A stretch of DNA of 12,940 nucleotides from Clostridiales bacterium UBA4706. GTDB lineage: Bacteria; Bacillota; Clostridia; Oscillospirales; Oscillospiraceae. Location of the stretch: assembly GCA_002404605.1 (NCBI GenBank), contig DHKA01000091.1, positions 11,930 through 24,869 on the forward strand, written 5' to 3'. The notes below the pieces were generated by a model that saw only the letters and a program-made list of their open reading frames with translations, was not told the origin of the DNA and made no database searches. Below are positions 12,913 to 12,940 of the stretch, one piece after another. A program made the translations under genes and the position numbers. Numbering within the stretch: position 1 is the first letter of the stretch; every line of letters starts with the position of its first letter.

Positions 12913-12940
12913 ACAAACCCCACTCCGTTGAGGGGTTTGT
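12913..12940. repeat. Inverted repeat at the right edge of the window
   Basis: ACAAACCCC (12913-12921) and GGGGTTTGT (12932-12940) are perfect 9-base inverted copies around a 10-base loop. It may be a terminator stem for a gene to the right; the sequence ends before any following T run can be seen, and on the minus strand no clear T run follows. Confidence 0.6.

Overview
The window looks like chromosomal DNA from a GC-rich member of the Firmicutes, most likely class Clostridia and perhaps related to Oscillospiraceae. This is inferred from strong GGAGG ribosome binding sites, an ECF-type thiamine transporter (ThiT) behind a TPP riboswitch, a lipoprotein with a Gram-positive style signal, and family-level resemblance of the proteins. 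There is no taxonomic marker gene, so the placement is tentative. Gene density is high, no stretch above 300 bases lacks a gene, and I see no insertion sequence, phage gene, CRISPR array, tRNA or rRNA.

Positions 1-5181 (minus strand) hold an aromatic amino acid operon in the order aroF (DAHP synthase), tyrA (prephenate dehydrogenase), aroB, aroA and aroC, the last cut by the left edge. All four gene junctions overlap by exactly 4 bases (ATGA or GTGA). Together these genes supply four steps to chorismate plus the step from prephenate to the tyrosine precursor. The operon starts at a near-consensus promoter (TTGACA, 17 bases, TATACT). The roughly 180-base leader between promoter and aroF is the most interesting element of the window. 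It encodes a 20-residue peptide in which nine residues are aromatic (4 Phe, 4 Tyr, 1 Trp). Overlapping RNA segments then form either an antiterminator or an intrinsic terminator just ahead of aroF. This is a ribosome-mediated attenuator of the trpL/pheL kind, notable because T-box leaders are the usual solution in this group of bacteria.

Positions 5213-9675 hold four single genes in alternating orientation: a Cof-type HAD hydrolase (minus), a YdcF/DUF218 membrane protein (plus), a lipoprotein M3 oligoendopeptidase (minus) and a YihY/BrkB membrane protein (plus). The two divergent spacers are compact. One has a nearly symmetric -10 region that could serve both strands; the other places yihY so close to its promoter that its mRNA may be leaderless. 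Convergent ends are closed by intrinsic terminators, including a 17-bp bidirectional one at 9633-9675.

Positions 9678-12005 (minus strand) encode a single-chain MacB/FtsX-like ABC transporter whose ATPase lacks the usual Q-loop glutamine, switch histidine and LSGGQ sequence. It diverges from thiT (plus strand), which is preceded by its own promoter, a TPP riboswitch and a terminator, and followed by another strong terminator. A further hairpin lies at the right edge.
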